From: Streptomyces virginiae
GTDB lineage: Bacteria; Actinomycetota; Actinomycetes; Streptomycetales; Streptomycetaceae
DNA length: 5,012 nucleotides
Direction of reading: 5' to 3'
Assembly: GCF_000720455.1 (NCBI RefSeq)
Contig: NZ_JOAK01000069.1
Coordinates: 1 to 5,012, forward strand
Each line of letters opens with the position of its first letter. Position 1 is the first letter of the stretch. The position numbers and the translations under genes were made by a program. Below the pieces are notes generated by a model. That model saw only the letters and a list, made by a program, of their open reading frames with translations, did no database searches and was not told where the DNA came from. Of the stretch, positions 4,878-5,012 are shown in pieces.

Positions 4878-5012
4878 GCGGGATGCGGTCCCCGTCGCGG
4901 CCATGAGGGCCAGAACCGCACCCCGCACCGGGCACCTACCCGGCGCCGCCCGGCCGACACCCGCCAGGCCGGGGCGGGGCGGGTGGGGGGGGGCGGGGCG
5001 GGGGGGGGGGGA
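4878..5012. other. Non-coding end of window with long G-runs
   Basis: No gene is supported here. From 4971 the plus strand is almost pure G, including a 9-G run (4985-4993) and a 12-G run (5000-5011), broken only by single C or T bases. This may be real low-complexity DNA or a sequencing or assembly artefact at a contig end. Confidence 0.55.

Noticed and set aside
3164..4960. Long minus-strand open frame of 598 codons opposite the secreted hydrolase
   Set aside because: It is the antisense shadow of a well-supported gene; high GC leaves few stop codons, and its sequence is repetitive Arg/Gly/Val without domains.
4903..5012. ATG-initiated open frame running off the window end
   Set aside because: It has no ribosome binding site and runs into poly-G, giving poly-Gly/Arg; no sign of coding.

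Overview
The window is very GC-rich, with coding frames strongly biased to G or C at the third codon position, GTG starts, and secreted and Nudix proteins of the kind common in Streptomyces and close relatives. It reads as an ordinary stretch of actinomycete chromosome. The G-runs at the far right may mark a contig end.

Layout, left to right. A Nudix hydrolase (114-656, +) is preceded by a G-rich stretch and a -10 element placed for leaderless transcription. It converges, across a 54 bp gap with a GC hairpin, on a small cysteine-rich protein of no recognised family (711-1259, -). Between that gene and the next lie about 270 bp without a convincing gene; they hold a phased, operator-like repeat array (1299-1333) and a possible minus-strand promoter. 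Next is a YqjF/DUF2071 protein (1527-2321, -), whose start has the same GATACTGG element at the same distance as the Nudix gene. About 890 bp follow (2322-3208) with no gene I can defend, but with several inverted and direct repeats and a weakly coding-like minus frame. A secreted alpha/beta hydrolase of the TAP-like/SlpD-SlpE tripeptidyl aminopeptidase family (3209-4816, +) has a good ribosome binding site. It is followed by a hairpin, a three-copy 15-bp tandem repeat and long G-runs to the end.

The four genes do not form an obvious operon or pathway. Orientations alternate (+, -, -, +), and the two minus-strand genes are 267 bp apart. No CRISPR array, transposase, integrase, tRNA or rRNA was seen. 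I found no convincing new multi-gene system. The best leads are the cysteine-rich protein with the phased GTCGGT array upstream of it, the matching leaderless promoters of the Nudix and DUF2071 genes, and the structured gene-free region.
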